Assembly (NCBI RefSeq): GCF_027409185.1 | Contig: NC_084463.1 | Span: 49,904,907-49,968,906, forward strand | Length of the DNA stretch: 64,000 nucleotides | Direction of reading: 5' to 3' | Source: Cynocephalus volans | Lineage: Eukaryota > Chordata > Mammalia > Dermoptera > Cynocephalidae | Shown: one piece after another, positions 35,726 through 48,722 of the stretch | How positions within the stretch are numbered: the first letter of the stretch is position 1 | Layout of the letters: every line of letters begins with the position of its first letter | Program-made: the position numbers and the translations under genes | The notes under the pieces: model-generated | The model's input: the letters and a program-made list of their open reading frames with translations, nothing else | The model's database searches: none | Told to the model about the DNA's origin: nothing

Positions 35726-37047
35726 AGAAATGTTGATATATCTTTATACCCTTTGCCTGACCTATCACTTCTCAAACCCCCTCCCTCCCTCCCTCCCCCC
35801 ATCTCTAGTATCCTTAGGTTTGTTCTCTCCTTCTGAAAGTTCAACTTATTGTTGTGGTCTTGTCTTGCTTTCTTTCCTTCATTCCTTCCTTCTTTCCTCC
35901 CTCCCTCCCTTCCTTCTTAGTAGCCAGTTATGAGTGAGAATGTGCTGTATTTCTGTTTCTTTGCCTGGCTTATTTCACTTAACATAATTTTCTCCAAACT
36001 CATCCATTTTGTTGCAAATGGCAGAATTTCATTCTTTTTTTATGGCTGAGTAGAATTCCATTGTATGTATATACACCACGTTTTCTTTATTCAGCCAGCC
36101 ATCAGTGGACACTTAGGTTGGTTCCATATTTTGGCTGTTGTAAATAGAGCTGCGATGAACATGGGCATGGAGATATCTCTTCAACATGTTGATTTCCATT
36201 CCTCTGGGTATATACCCAGCAGTGGAATAGCTGGATATATGGTAGCTCTATCTGTAGTTGTTAGAAAAACCTCCATCCTGTTTTCCATAGTGACTGTGCT
36301 AGTTTACAGTCCCATCAACAGTGCAGAAGAGTTTTCCTTTCCCTGCATCCTCTCCAGCATTTGTTATTCTCAGTCTTTTTGATAATGGCCAGTCTAACCG
36401 GGGTGAGATGATAGCTCAGTGTGGTTTGATTTGCATTTCCCTGATGATCAGTGATGCTGAGCATTTTTTCATGTACCTGTCATCCATTTGTATGACTTCC
36501 TTTGAAAAATGTCTATTCATCTCCTTTGCCAATTTTTTAATTGGATTATTTGTTTTTTTAGTGTATAGTTGTTTGAGTTCTTTGTATATTCTAGATATTA
36601 ATCCCTTATTGGATGTATAGTTTGCAAATATTTTCTCCCATTCCATAGCCTGTTGATTGTTTCCTTTGCTGTGCAGAAAGTTTTTAGTTTGATATAATCC
36701 TATTTATTTATTTTTTCTTTTGTTGCTTGTGCTTTTGGGGTCTTGTTCATAAAGTCATTGCTCAGTCCTATTACCTGGAGTGTTTCCCTTATATTTTCCT
36801 TTAGTAATTTTATGGTTTCAGGTCTTATGTTTAAGTCTTTAATCCGTTTCAAGTTGATTTTGGTATGTGGTGAGAGGTACAGGTCCAGTTTCATTTTTCT
36901 GCATATGGATGTCCAATTTTCCCAGGACCATTTAGGATTTCCCACCCTCTTAACAGTCACAGTGGAGGCCAAGTTTATAATACATAAAATTTGGGGGACA
37001 ATTCAAGCTTCAGTGAGTTTTGAGGGGACATTATTCAATCCTCTATA

Positions 37048-37764
37048 CCCCGTAATGTTCTTAGCCAAAAATCTTGGTGTAATTTTGAAACCCATTAATT
37101 CAAGAGCAAAAATACAGTTAGGTAAAAACAGTTGTACTGGCCCCTTAACAATATTGCTTAAAGATAGAAATAAGTCGCCTGGAATTATTTTCCTAATAAA
37201 ATACATGATTAGATGTTGATTGCTAGGCTAAAACAGCAGCTGCAATTTAAACAGTTATGACCAATAGTATCAGCTCACTGTATTACCTTCAATATTATAA
37301 AATATAGGATAAGCCCTTGAAAAACTAAAGATATTTTAATTTCAAAATTTTGCTTTACAGCTTTGAAGCAAATTTTGTCTTTACTTATATATTGAAAAAA
37401 TTTAATCTAGGTTGAAATTGTATGTTTAAAAAAATGACAAATCAAAGGTGATTGTGGAATATAATCTTCAATATAAAGAGAGTTCTTTGAAATTATTAAT
37501 ATTGAAGAATTAAAAATGGGTAGGGAACATGAATACAAATTTTAAGAAAGAACACATGGGAAATAAATCAAGATAAAAACACAAATAGTAAATAAACAAA
37601 AGAAAAGTCACTCTTTTTTACAATCATATTAATTTGGTTAACATACGATATATTTACTTATGGACTGGCAAAGATTTTTCCTAAGTGATAATAATGCCAG
37701 TAAGGATAGAATAATCATAGCAAAGGCCAATGCATTTTCTACCAGGGAGTCATGTTCTTTTCCA
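37048..37764. other. Unassigned AT-rich sequence
   Basis: No recognised repeat or gene. Confidence 0.4.
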
Positions 37765-37965
37765 AGGGCTTTATATGAAATAATTCTTGTAATCCTCAGA
37801 ACAGTCCCCTAAGTTAAGCATTATTATTGGAGGCATTCTAACAATATTTTACTAATAAAGAAACTAGGGTCCAAGGTCATATACCTAGTTGGAGGTAGAT
37901 CTGTTACTTGAACCCTGGCTATCCGGTTCTGCAGTTGTGGCTCCCAACCATTATGCTACTGCTGC
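37765..37965 (+). repeat. MIR SINE
   Basis: 'agggctttatatgaaataa', 'cttgtaatcctcagaaca' and 'tatacctagttggaggtag' give the MIR order. Confidence 0.7.
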
Positions 37966-38309
37966 AGTCATATGGACACATTCATTCTCTGCTGGTTTCA
38001 CAGAAAACACTGCACATTGTGAGCCAAGGACTGGTAAAGAGGGGCGAAAAATGTTCTCCATTGATTTCCTCTTGATCTTAACCTCTTCCAAGAGAATATG
38101 CATCCTCATCCTATGGCCTGTCCTAGATAGATGGTAAATTTTAAGACAACATAACAAAAGTTTTTCCAAGGCTCATAACAACAGTTTCTGGTCAAGTCAG
38201 GCTATTACACAAATACATTATTGTTGTTTTCAGGTTTAGAATCAAAAGAGCAATCACAAATTGAAGATACAGATGGGGTTTTTATGTTGATTTTCAGGAA
38301 AGGGAAGGG

Positions 38310-38505
38310 ATAAGCATTTATTGAGGTTCTGCCAAGTCCTTAAGAGCTTCGGGTGCATTGACTCATACTGACCTCATAACTCTGTGAGTTGAGTTATTAC
38401 TTCCACTAGGTAGAAGACATTTCTAAACCAGATCAGCTGAGTTATTTTAACTTAAAAGTTCACACAGCTGTTAATAGCATAGCCTGGTTTTAACTTATTT
38501 TCTGA
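38310..38505 (+). repeat. MIR SINE
   Basis: 'taagcatttattgaggttc' and 'actgacctcataactctgtg' are MIR landmarks. Confidence 0.65.
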
Positions 38506-39409
38506 TTCCAAGACTCTGTTCTTTCCAGTACACAGCATTAGCTCCTATCTAAGGAGTTATTATCTTAGGCTTAATCTTTAACCAGAGGAAGTGGAATTCT
38601 GAAATATCCTGTTGGGAGCATGGGGTGATCCACATCGTGTGGGCCACTCTACATTTATTCAACTGAAACCTGATGAAAATGTACATCAAAAACACCCATA
38701 AAAGAGAATGTAGGTCAATACCTGTGTACCAGGTAAAGTCTCAAAGAGGGGAAGGTTGTAGATTCCCAGGACTAGGAAGGACCCCAACATGCAGTGAGAG
38801 ATGGCAGCGTTAGGAAGCCACACTCGTGGTGGGAAGCTGCCCAGACGGTGCAGCTGACAGACAGAGGGACAGCCAGCAGTGTCAGTGCCAGAGGACCTGT
38901 CATGGGCTGATAGGATCCCAGAGTGGGAAGAACTTGGGCCAGGGGAGCAGAACAAGGCCAGGGAGGGGCTAAATGAAGTCCCATTCTGGTTGGTAAAACA
39001 CACTTCAAACACTTTACCAAACTCTGTCCTTATACAATGATGTGTCTGGACACACCTGGAAATGAGACCAGGAACTCCTTAAAGGAAGATCCACCCTTCA
39101 ACGTCCAAGCTTCCTTCACTTCTCCAGGCTTCTCCCTTACAATAGGTAAACAGCAGTCGGAGCTGGGGGTACAGGGGAGCAACTCCTCAGGAGGCACTTG
39201 GGTAAAATGGAGCAATTGGTGTTGCTACCTCTGGAGGCCCATGAGGAGTGTGCTCAGGGCCTTGGAGTTGCTCTAGGGAGGGAGTGTCTGTGCCAATATC
39301 ACAGCGGCCACCAAGCGCTGGAGGAGAGACGAAAGCGGTGTCTACTTTTTGTTGCTACATGCGAGACCGAGGCTTCCGACATCTTCAACGGCAATGTAGA
39401 TTCAGAGGG
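38506..39409. other. Unassigned unique sequence
   Basis: No recognised repeat or gene. The opposing frames at 38686-39012 and 39037-39276 have no motif. Confidence 0.4.
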
Positions 39410-39418
39410 GATGCTTTT

Positions 39419-39640
39419 GTTTGTTTGTTTGTTTTTTATTTATTTATTCATTTATTTTAATTTTATTTTGTCAATATACAATGTGTTGATTATTGTGGCC
39501 CATCACCGAAACCTCCCTCCCTCCTCCCTCTCCCCCTACCCCCCAACAATGTCCTTTCTGTTTGCTCGTCGTATCAACTTCAAGGAATTTTAATTGTTAT
39601 GTCTTCTTCTCCCCCTGTTTTTTTTCTTTGGTGTGTGTGT
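39419..39640 (-). mobile_element. Very short L1 3' end with target-site duplication
   Basis: T-rich tail (about 39419-39470 on the plus strand) and reversed L1 3' UTR ('caatatacaatgtgttgatt', CCCT-rich run, 'tttgctcgtcgtatcaac'). GATGCTTTT at 39410-39418 and 39641-39649 flanks it exactly. About 222 bp, the shortest well-delimited L1 in the window. Confidence 0.85.
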
Positions 39641-39649
39641 GATGCTTTT

Positions 39650-41089
39650 TACGTTAACACCTTTCAGTTTCATAGGGCATCATGATCCACTGGGAAGAGT
39701 GAGAGGGGGTCCATGGGAGCAGCCTAAGCCAGCAGGCAATGACTGGGGTTTGGGTCAAGCTCCACTCCGGTGCTGACCAGCTCTGAGCTGTCTCCTGACC
39801 CTTGTGTTGCTGCTTAGGGATGTGATTTCACTATGCTATGCCTCAGGTTACACGACGGTCTTAACTGCGTGGGAATGATATGATGAGACCTCACAATAAA
39901 TATGAACAATGCAAAAAGCGCTGTACAAACCCTAATTCATTCTTTTTTTCTTTTCACATTTTGATACTGCCAATGAAAGCCACAGCTTGTTAAGATACCT
40001 GCTCAGGAGGGCCACTTGTACTAGATCTAGCATTCGCTATGCTCTGTGTTTCAGCCCACCAGCCTTCTTCCAAATATGCAAAGCTCATAACTAAGAATAA
40101 CTAAGAATAAGACTTAGTTATCAGTACTTTCTATCTGGCTGCATAATTATGAGTTGATTACAAAGTCTCTTTTTAGCTCATTTGTATCTCCAGGGTAGAC
40201 ACAGAATTAGACGGCTGTAATTTTAGAGGCTGGAGAAACTGTGAAGTTTCGAATTGGTGTACATTAAGTGAAAAGGGGAGAGAAAAAAAAAACCCAAACA
40301 TGCCCGCTTAAATTAGTGAGTTTTTATTCACTTGTTTCCAATTCTCCATTACAACTCTGGAGGCTCATAAATAAGTTTTCATGTAGTTTACTACTTTTCT
40401 CTTTCTCTCCATACATGTATTAATGCATTTTGATATAAGGGTGAACTCTCACAAGCAATATTAATTTCCTAATATGTACTTATTCTGACCCCAATAACTG
40501 ACTAGGACATTGGAAGATTATTTCTGAGTCACACACTGTGATCGATTTTATATGCAGAGACTGAAATCCTGCAGAAATGAAATCATGATATCTAAAAACC
40601 TCTCAAGATGAAGCTGGAAGAACAAAACGGCCCAGGATGCATAGAGTCCTAAGAATATGGCAGAATTTGATCCTATTTTATTCTTGTTCATACTTTGTAG
40701 ATCAAAATATTTCTTTAACTTGAAATAAACAAATACACGTATCTTTCTTTTTCCTCTTCCCCAAAAAGATAAGAGCAAAATAAAATTATCTTTAGTCTGC
40801 AGCTGCTACCAGAACCGTCAGGAGATAGCACCAGTAATTCACGTAGCCACATAAAAAGCTGTGAAGCCCACAGACATGTTCTTCCTCTGCCAGAGGTGGG
40901 GGCACAGCTAAGTGAGCAGAGTGAGAAACAGTGAAGCTCGTGACTCCTGGTGACGGTCTCTGTTTCTGTCCACGTCGGAAGGTTCTTTTTGAAACCCGAA
41001 TCTCATTATTTCAGGTTGTCCTGCTCACAAAGAAATCATTAACTTAACAAATACATAAGAGGGTTTACTCCAAACGAGGTAAGGTGTGT
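39650..41089. other. Unassigned unique sequence
   Basis: 1.4 kb with no recognised repeat or gene. A short duplicated word 'ctaagaata' occurs near 40091-40112. Confidence 0.4.
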
Positions 41090-41475
41090 TTTAACAGTAA
41101 TGTGAGCACAGAGGAAGCAAACGCATCTGGCAGGTGAGTCAGGAAAGGTTTCCTAAAGGAGATGGCATTTCATTTGAGCTGGGTCATCAATGTAACAAAT
41201 GTGGAAGAATATTCCAGGCAGAAGGAACAACATAAGCAAAGTGTTGAAGACATACAAGTGTTGGGAGACTGAAGTAATGGTTAAAAAGTCCCATGTAGCT
41301 GGAGCACAGGGTACTTAGGAGGATGGAGAGGGGACAGGGCTGGAGAAATATATGGGGACAGATTGTAAAAACTCATGTCTGCAGCTACAAAGCCGAACTT
41401 TAACTGAAAGCTGTGGAAAACAATTTTGAGGTTTCTGTGCAGAAAAGTGACCTGATCAGAACTGTGGGAGTTTTA
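41090..41475 (+). repeat. L2 LINE fragment
   Basis: 'tttcatttgagctgggtcat', 'atattccaggcagaagg' and 'gcaaagtgttgaagac' are the ordered L2 3' UTR landmarks. Confidence 0.65.
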
Positions 41476-41479
41476 TTTT

Positions 41480-42184
41480 TTTGTTGTTGTTTTATAGATT
41501 TTATTGAAGTGTAATATAGATATAGAATAAGTGTACAACTTGTTGAATACCCAGGTCAAGAAATACAACATTGCCAGCTCCTCAAAAGACCCCCCTCATA
41601 TTCCCTTCCTGTCGTTAACCTCCCACCCTGCAAAGGTAACCATTATCTTGATTTCTAATACTGTTGATTAGTTTTGTTGGCTTTGAACTTCATGTGAGTG
41701 GAACAATAGGGAATGTGTGCTTTGGTGTTTGGCTTCTTTTGCTCAAGATTGTTTGTGATATTCATCCACGTTGTGGTGTAGAGTTGAATTCATTCATTCT
41801 TATTGCAGTATAGTATCCCATTGTGTGGATATACCACAATTTATCAATTCTAATGTTGAGATGAGCTTTTGAGCTATTTCCAGATTTGGGTTATTAATAA
41901 GCAATGCTACTACGAGCATCCTATCCCTTACAAGTCTTTTGGTGAATATGTGTATTCACTCCTGTTGAGTATATGTAGTAGGAGTGGATTTGTGGGTCAG
42001 AGGGTATGCTGAGGTTCAACTTTAGTAGATACTGATAAACATTTCTCCAAAACCTGTTGTAATTCACACTCCCACCTGCAGTCTATGAAGTTCCAGTCCC
42101 TCCACATCTTCACCAACCTTGGTACTATCTTTTCCATTTTAGCCTTTATGAGGGCATATGGTAGTATTCTGCAGTGCATTTTGA
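41480..42184 (-). mobile_element. Old antisense L1 fragment
   Basis: Reversed L1 3' end: 'gattttattgaagtgtaat', 'ttcatccacgttgtggtg' and 'aattcacactcccacctgc'. Diverged. Confidence 0.75.
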
Positions 42185-43796
42185 AAAGAGTGACAGTGGA
42201 GAGAGACTAGAGGTCCAGTTAGGGAACTATGAAAATAATCCAGAAATGAAGATCTGGATCCAGGATGATGCCAGTAAGGCAGCGAGCTTCTGCTAATGTC
42301 CTTATTTGTCATAAATCATACATACGCAGTGTAGAAAGGGCACATGCAATAATACTGAAAGCTTATGGTGAAATGTTTCTTATCATTTCAGGCATACTTG
42401 CACTTTTCCTTTTCAATGATAAAATAATTTCCATTTATATGGGATCCTTAATCCCAAAGCCCTTTGCAAATGAAGCCAAAGACATGAAGCCCAGTCCATG
42501 TCACTCAGCAGAAGAGAGAAAACAAAAGGCCCAGGTGTGCCTGCCACCACCCCCTTGTCAGTGGTGTGTTGCCAGGCTTGGCTCCACCTGCGCTCACCCC
42601 TTTCGTGCCTAAGGGAAGCAGGCTGTGCCTGAGTGCCTGGCCCTCAGAGGTGCGGGAGCCCGCAGGGAGCCAGCTTGGCTTGATGAGTTTTCAGCCTGTA
42701 AGAGAGCATCTGCTCCCCACTCGAAGAGCTCACTTCACCAGAGCAAGCTGACGAGGACAAGGGAATCAGACAATGAGTGGGAGACCAGCCAAGGCACCTG
42801 CGAGCAAGAGAGGGGATCTCAGTTTCCTCTGAATAGGTTGACTAATGATGATCACTTCCTATGAGAGCAAGAAGGCTTTTGTTTGTGAATTTTCAATTGC
42901 AGGTGTTTTAAGACAGTTTTCAGAAAGTTGGCAGGCCATTCCATTTAAGGAAGCATTTCTGAGAGGCAGGGTCTACAAGGTGTCAGGGAAGTAGTACCCT
43001 GGTGGATTGCACCCTGGGCTCCCAACCTACAGAGAGGCTGCAGCTGTCCCCATGCATTCTACTCCTCCCTTCCTGCCCCACTCTGCGACAAGTGGCTTCT
43101 GGGGAACCCGAGGGCCATGCCCCTTATCTACCACACACCAGTGCAGTAGAATTCCTGGGCTACCTTCCTGCACCAAGGGTCATGCAGGTGGGGTTGCTGG
43201 GGAGAGTGCCCACCTGGAACAAGACAGTTGGAATTGGGACTGGGAAGGGAGTATATGTATATAGAGGATAGCTTTCCCCACTAGTTTGCCTTATTGAACT
43301 GGAGGGTGTTTTCTCTTTAAGGCAAGTAGAGATGAGTTTCTGCTCTATCTCTTTTTCTCTTTGTTAGTTTCCCCTTTCAAATGTATCTCCCAGCCCATCA
43401 ATAGCTGTTTAACCTTCCTTGTGATTCCTAACTAATTGGACTCTGGAGTCAGCACCTTAAATTCCCTAAGCAAAGTATCTGCTTTCTCAAACCTTCTGCT
43501 TCTCCTTTTGGGGTTGCATTTCCTATGTCTGCTAATAGCACCATTTTCACCACCAGGCACTGATTCAGAACCTTCTAGGCATCTTTAAACTCTGCTTCTA
43601 CCTCCACCACTGCCCACCACACTCCAACGAAGTCCTATCAGTTCTACCTCTCACCCCTCGCTGCATTTTAGTTTTCTACTTCCACCACCCTGGTTTGGTC
43701 CACTTACCTGGAACCTTAGCAGAACCCAGCCTGAGCTGCTCAGCTCTAGCATCTCTAGTTCGATGTGTCCCACATTGCCCTGAAAGTTCAACATTC

Positions 43797-43845
<49 letters not shown>

Positions 43846-44114
43846 TTGTATATGAAGCATTTATTTTCAGATGCTCATATTTTTAAATGACCAAGTTTTT
43901 CCAATGTCTTCAGAATAAAATGCAAACATTAGATGGACATTTAAGGCTTTCTCAGTAGAAGCCTCAATCCATCCAACATCCACCTCATTAAGTACTTTGC
44001 AGTCTGGTCCAGTAGATTTTAAATTCTGTGTTTTGGAACACCAATGTTTCATGAAAATGCTATAGACTCCATCTCAGGGACTAAAGTGAGGGGCATGGGG
44101 GATGCTGAGCAGGT
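42185..44114. other. Unassigned sequence with (TA)n microsatellite
   Basis: 1.9 kb without a recognised repeat or gene, apart from the TA microsatellite at 43799-43843. Open frames at 42265-42612 and 43002-43271 lack motifs. Confidence 0.4.
43799..43843. repeat. (TA)n microsatellite
   Basis: About 22 TA units. Frames through it on both strands (Ile-Tyr runs) are artefacts. Confidence 0.95.
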
Positions 44115-44502
44115 GTATTAATCCATTTTTGTTCCTTATCACAAAATACACGGAACTGGGTACTTTGTAAGAAAGTGAAATTTATTGCTTGCAGTTTCAG
44201 AGGCTGGAAAGTCCAAAGTCCAGGGAACATATTTGGTGAAGGCCTTGGAGGTGGTAACAGTGACCCAGGGATCTCACGTGGCAGAAAATGGCAGACTAAC
44301 CTCTCATCTTCTCTTTTTTTAAAGCCCTCAGAACCATGCCCCTGACCACCATTTTAAATCCATTCACTACAGCATGGTCCTAGAATCTAATTGCCTCTTC
44401 AAGGCCCCACCTGTCAATTACTATAATAGGATTTCTCATCCTCAACAGTTACAGTGGGAATAAAGCCTTAATGAAGTTGGGGAGCATCCAATCTACAATA
44501 GC
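44115..44502 (-). mobile_element. MaLR-type LTR
   Basis: The plus strand reads 'gtattaatccatttttgttcc', 'ggctggaaagtccaaag', 'aaagccctcagaaccatgcc' and 'ctataataggatttctc', matching the split LTR at 34505-37047. Both are probably the same subfamily. Confidence 0.75.
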
Positions 44503-45955
44503 AGGTAAGCCTTTGCCCCTAATTTTATAACATTATGTATTTATACTATATTTACTACATAAATTTATTATAGTATAATCTTATACACCTAAGTTCTACT
44601 GTTTAAAGAATAGTAATGAGTTCTAAGCCTGCTGCTCTTGTAACTGAAAATGTTTCTGAACCCTTGATCTTATGTCCCTATATTTTGCAATTATGGCCTC
44701 CAACTGGATGAACTGCTCTTAATTCTCCCCACCCATTTCCACTTTCCCATATCCAGGAACTCCTCCAAATCTATCTTAAAATGCATGTCTTCCAGAAGCC
44801 CCTTTCGCTAATTCCAGAAGCCCCTTTCTGTCTCCACTGTTGAGCCAAAGTTCTCTCTCTCACCCTGCAGGAGAAGGCTGAAGGGAAGCTGTAAGCACAC
44901 TGGCAGCGCCTACTGACTGGCAGGCTTCCATTGTGGTGCACATGTGTGTAAGACGCAGGCAGGCTGGAGAACCCCTAAAAGACAAGAAAAGGAAGGACTA
45001 CTTCCAGGCACTCTGCCTCTCATTAGGCTTCTTTACTTCTTTAGAGGGAAATTTGTATGTGCTTCCACGGAGGGCAAAACACCATGGTGAGAAGGCTCAC
45101 TCATATTGTCATTTAGGAGACAAATTTCCAATCACCCCACAAAGATTTCTGTCTTTCACCCCACCTCAGTACTCCCATACCCATCACCCTTTTGGGGGAG
45201 CCGTTCCTTGAACATGATTCTTGCTTCTATTAAAAACTTCCCCTGTGGGTGCTCTCAACTCTGGCTCCCCCACAAATTTATCCAGGAATCTTTCCCACCT
45301 ACCTTTCATCTTCCGGGAGCCTACCAAAACCTTTAGTTCAATTATACCCTTTCTTCTCTCTCAGTGTTTTGAGCTTGAAGTCCTCACATTTTACTAAATT
45401 AACATCTTTCTTTATTAAGTTCAAAGATGCAGGCATTGTCTGTGTTAGCAAAGATACCTGAGGTTCACATGGGCGACGAGTTAAGGAAGTTCAACAAGAC
45501 GAGCAGGATTGCACAGGAAACTAAATGAAGGTCTAAGAGGAAATGGGTCAAATCTGAAGTGTTGGACAAAACTGAAGACAAAGCAAGCAAAAAGCCTCAA
45601 ATCCAGGAGTCAGCTGAGACAGTGGCGTGAAATAGGAAAGAAAAAGACTTGAGCCTCGTGCCAAAGTAGAGGCAGCTCTACCTCAGTCTTTTATAGTTGA
45701 TCTGGGGATGAGTGGTCTTTACCAACAGACACTAAACGTCGGAGCATTTACCTGTGGTGTGGCCCAAATGTGGTAAGCACAAAAAGTGGATTGACTGGAA
45801 GAAAAACAAATTCTCATATGCAGTAAACCACATATAATCCTTTAGCATTTTAGCACAGACATAGCAGAACATAGATAGCAACATGCCCAACACAAATATT
45901 TATAATTTGATACATTAGATGAAAAAAATTACAAATAGTATTATATAGCTTGATA
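44503..45955. other. Unassigned unique sequence
   Basis: 1.4 kb with no recognised repeat or gene. A local duplication 'ccagaagcccctttc' occurs at about 44792-44829. Confidence 0.4.
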
Positions 45956-46170
45956 GAACAGAAAGTATGTGGCTTTTATAGTAAAATATGGGTTTGAACA
46001 CAGATTCAGCCACTAACTAGCTTTGTGAGTACGGGGACATTGCTCAACTTCCATGAGACGTTTTTGCCTCTATAGTACCTCCCATGCTAAGATGTTAGAA
46101 TTGTAGAAATAGTAACATATAATGCATAGCTCTGAATGCATAGGTGCTAAATCATTCATTTGGACATTAT
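45956..46170 (+). repeat. MIR SINE
   Basis: 'tgggtttgaacacagattc', 'gacattgctcaacttcc' and 'aatgcataggtgctaaatc' give the MIR order. Confidence 0.7.
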
Positions 46171-46554
46171 TGTCATCATTAGGATTGCGGTATGATGCTG
46201 GTGTTTGTGCTCATATCTGAATGAAAGGGGAGGGTCTGTATTGGTCTTGATAGGACAGGACCCCTTTATTCTTTTCTTATCCTGCTCTGTGCCTCCTTTC
46301 GTTGAATGGCCCTTTCTCAGTTCTGATCTGACACTGTTGAAAGTTCAGGCTTTACAGTGAAACAATGTTTGACTTGAACCACGCAACTGCATTTCTATCT
46401 TATTTCAAAAAATTTAGCCATATGCATATTTTCAAACAAAATCTTAGTAATGCAAGATAGATAAAAGTAGAGGTGTTCTGCTGGAAGTGTCCTCAACGCT
46501 GCAGAGATCTATAAGACACAGCCAGAACACTTAGCACTTTTTGAAGTGTGTCCA

Positions 46555-46700
46555 GTGGTTCTCGGCCAAGGTGGTAGTGACCCTTAGGGTACATTTGAAA
46601 ATGTGTGTGGATCCATAATAGCAGTCACGGTGATAGGTGGGGTCACTCAGAAGGACGCTCCCTCACTTCTGTCACTCCCCAAATGACATTAGTGCCCCCA
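46555..46700 (+). mobile_element. Possible MER20-like hAT fragment
   Basis: 'ccagtggttctcggccaagg' then 'agggtacatttgaaaatgtg' resembles the opening of MER20. Only a weak match, without a clear second end. Confidence 0.35.
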
Positions 46701-46889
46701 GTGAAAAAGCTCAGAACTCTATCTGTCCCTCCTTGTTCTTGCACAAGTCTGTGTGTGAGGCAGGTGAGTCATTCTTGCAATGCTGTCTACACAACACCCT
46801 CTGCTCAGCTCTGCTTTAGTGTGAGCCAAATACCACCTGTAAGATTCTTCTAACCTCAAACTTGTGAAAATCATAGCAAAGCTGAGCAA

Positions 46890-47030
46890 AAGTATAAGGC
46901 TGAAAAGAACTATGTATCTTTCTCAAGGTCACACATAACACATAGGACCTGGATTTATTAGACTCCAGAGCCCATTTTTCCACAGTCCAACAAACTGCCT
47001 TGCAAGCAAGAATACTAATCTCTCTATTAT
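46890..47030 (+). repeat. MIR-type SINE fragment
   Basis: 'ctttctcaaggtcacacat' and 'tagactccagagcccattt' match the MIR tail. Confidence 0.5.
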
Positions 47031-47274
47031 CAGCAGATGCTCCATTTTAGCACTGTGGAAAATCCAAAATAAAATGAAGACGACAGTCTCTGCTCACAGG
47101 AAGCTCACAATCTGGTTGGGCTAATGGGACATAGGCCCCAGAAGCACAAATCCCAACCTAGCAAAATTGCTATGTGCCTTATGAAGTTAGAGGCTGGAGA
47201 TCACTGAGAGCAGGAACCGTTCAGAGTACTACAGGGGAGGCGGTACTTTTTCTGCTACAAAGAAAAGGTCACAT

Positions 47275-47505
47275 TAGGTTCAACAAACTTTTTCTGCAAA
47301 GGGCCAAATAGTAAATATTTTAGGCTTTGTGAGACATACAGTCTCGTTGTAACTACTCAGCTCTGCCACTGAGCAGCATTGTAGCATAACAGCCACAAAC
47401 AACATGTAAACAAAAGGGCATGGCTGTGTTCCAATAAAACTTTATTTATAATAACAGATGGGAGACTGGATTTGACCTGCAGGCTATACTTGGTTGGATT
47501 AGACT
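47275..47505. mobile_element. hAT-Charlie-type non-autonomous element
   Basis: Contains 'caacaaactttttctgcaaa', 'gtaaatattttaggcttt', 'aaaagggcatggctgtgtt' and 'aataaaactttattta'. It is the same family as the element split by the NUP54 retrocopy, in the opposite orientation. Confidence 0.75.
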
Positions 47506-48261
47506 ATAGATTAGTCATAAACCTCTTAGTCTGGTCTTAAAGGCCTTTCCAGTAAGAATGAAATTTACCTTTGCAATCTCTCTATAATTCTCAACAGATA
47601 AAGTGCATTAAGGACAGAGCTCTTCTTGCCAAAAGCAGTGGAGGCAAGAATGGGAAGTTCATGTCCTGGGTAGAGAAAAGTCCAGGTAGCTAGAACAGAG
47701 GATTGTGTAGAAGAGTAGAAAGAGGCTGTAAACACAGATTTGAGTCTAGCGGCAGAGTGCCTTGGGAGCCAAATATGGGGATTTATACCTGAACATATAG
47801 GCAAAGGAGACACCTTAGGCATTTAAAACAGATATTTTTATGAGATTAATATTTTTGAGATCAAGGTTTTTCTTTAAACTTCAGAGTCATTAATACTTAC
47901 TCTATTTGAGGCAAACATGTAGACATGCCACCCAGATCCCCCTTCAAGGAAGGACTTGCTGTCCACGTGAGGAGAGCAGTCTGCAGCCAGCCTTCAGCCC
48001 TCAGTTCCTTCAGGGTCTGCCTCTGCTTCAGAGAGATGCCTCACCTGAGGTGATGACCTCCCCGGGCAGCCTACATTGGATGACTGAGCAAGGCAGGGTG
48101 CAAAGGCCCACCACGGCCTGCAGAGGGACTCTCAGGCAGTATTTGCCCCAAAGCTCACCGCCAGATGGCCCAAGGTTTTGTAGAGCCTATGTCACCATCT
48201 CACCTCTTCCCCTGCCCAATGCTGCTTCTTCACCCTTTCCCTAAAAGACAGACACCTTGAA
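47506..48261. other. Unassigned unique sequence
   Basis: No recognised repeat or gene. Confidence 0.4.
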
Positions 48262-48722
48262 TTATAAGTTGAATTATGTCCCCTCAAAATTCATATGTTC
48301 AAGTCCTAACACCTAATACCTCCAAATATGACCTTATTGGGAAATAAAGTCATTGTAGATGTAGCTAGTTAAGATAAGGTTGTACTGGAATAAGGTAGGC
48401 TTTAATCCAATATGACTGGTGGCCTTACGAAAAGGAGAAATTTGGACATAGACACACTCACAAGGAGAATGCCATGTGAAGTAGGAGGCAGAAATTGGGG
48501 TGATGCCACCACAAGCCAAGGAATGCCAAAGATTGCCAGTAAATCAGCAGAAGCTATGGGAGAGGCATGGAACAGATCCTTCCCACAGAGCCCTTAAAAG
48601 GAACCAATCTTACTACATCTTGATTTCAGATTTAGCCTCCAGAACTATGAGACCATAAATCTCTGTTGTTTAAGACACTCAGTTTATAGTACTTTATTAT
48701 GGCAGCTTAGGAAATTAATACA
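48262..48722 (+). mobile_element. MLT1A-like solo LTR (MaLR)
   Basis: 'ttgaattatgtcccctcaaa', 'tgaccttattgggaaata', 'ccaatatgactggtggcc', 'acaagccaaggaatgcc', 'tagcctccagaactatgag' and 'gttgtttaagacactcag' are MLT1A landmarks in order. It ends near 'attaata' at 48720. Confidence 0.8.

Larger units (their letters stand above)
34840..36932 (-). mobile_element. L1(-) inside the LTR
   Basis: Its 3' tail is the T-rich run at 34840-34860 on the plus strand. The body resumes at 35743 and includes reversed 3' UTR with CCCT and TTCC runs, then reversed ORF2 to about 36932. Frames near 36416-36646 and 36700-36972 (minus) show ORF2 fragments such as IREMQIKPH. It is 5'-truncated and broken. Confidence 0.85.
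34505..37047 (-). mobile_element. MaLR-type LTR, split by nested L1s
   Basis: The left part (34505-34839) reads 'gtgtattagtccatttctg', 'ctgggtgatttataaag', 'ggctgggaagtccaaag' and 'tcactataataggatttc'. The right part (36933-37047) resumes 'taggatttcccaccctctt' and ends near 'ggacattattcaatcc'. On the minus strand this is a MaLR-type LTR; compare 44115-44502 and 58650-59025. Confidence 0.8.

Noticed and set aside
43651-43886. Ile-Tyr-rich frames on both strands
   Set aside because: They are products of the (TA)n microsatellite.
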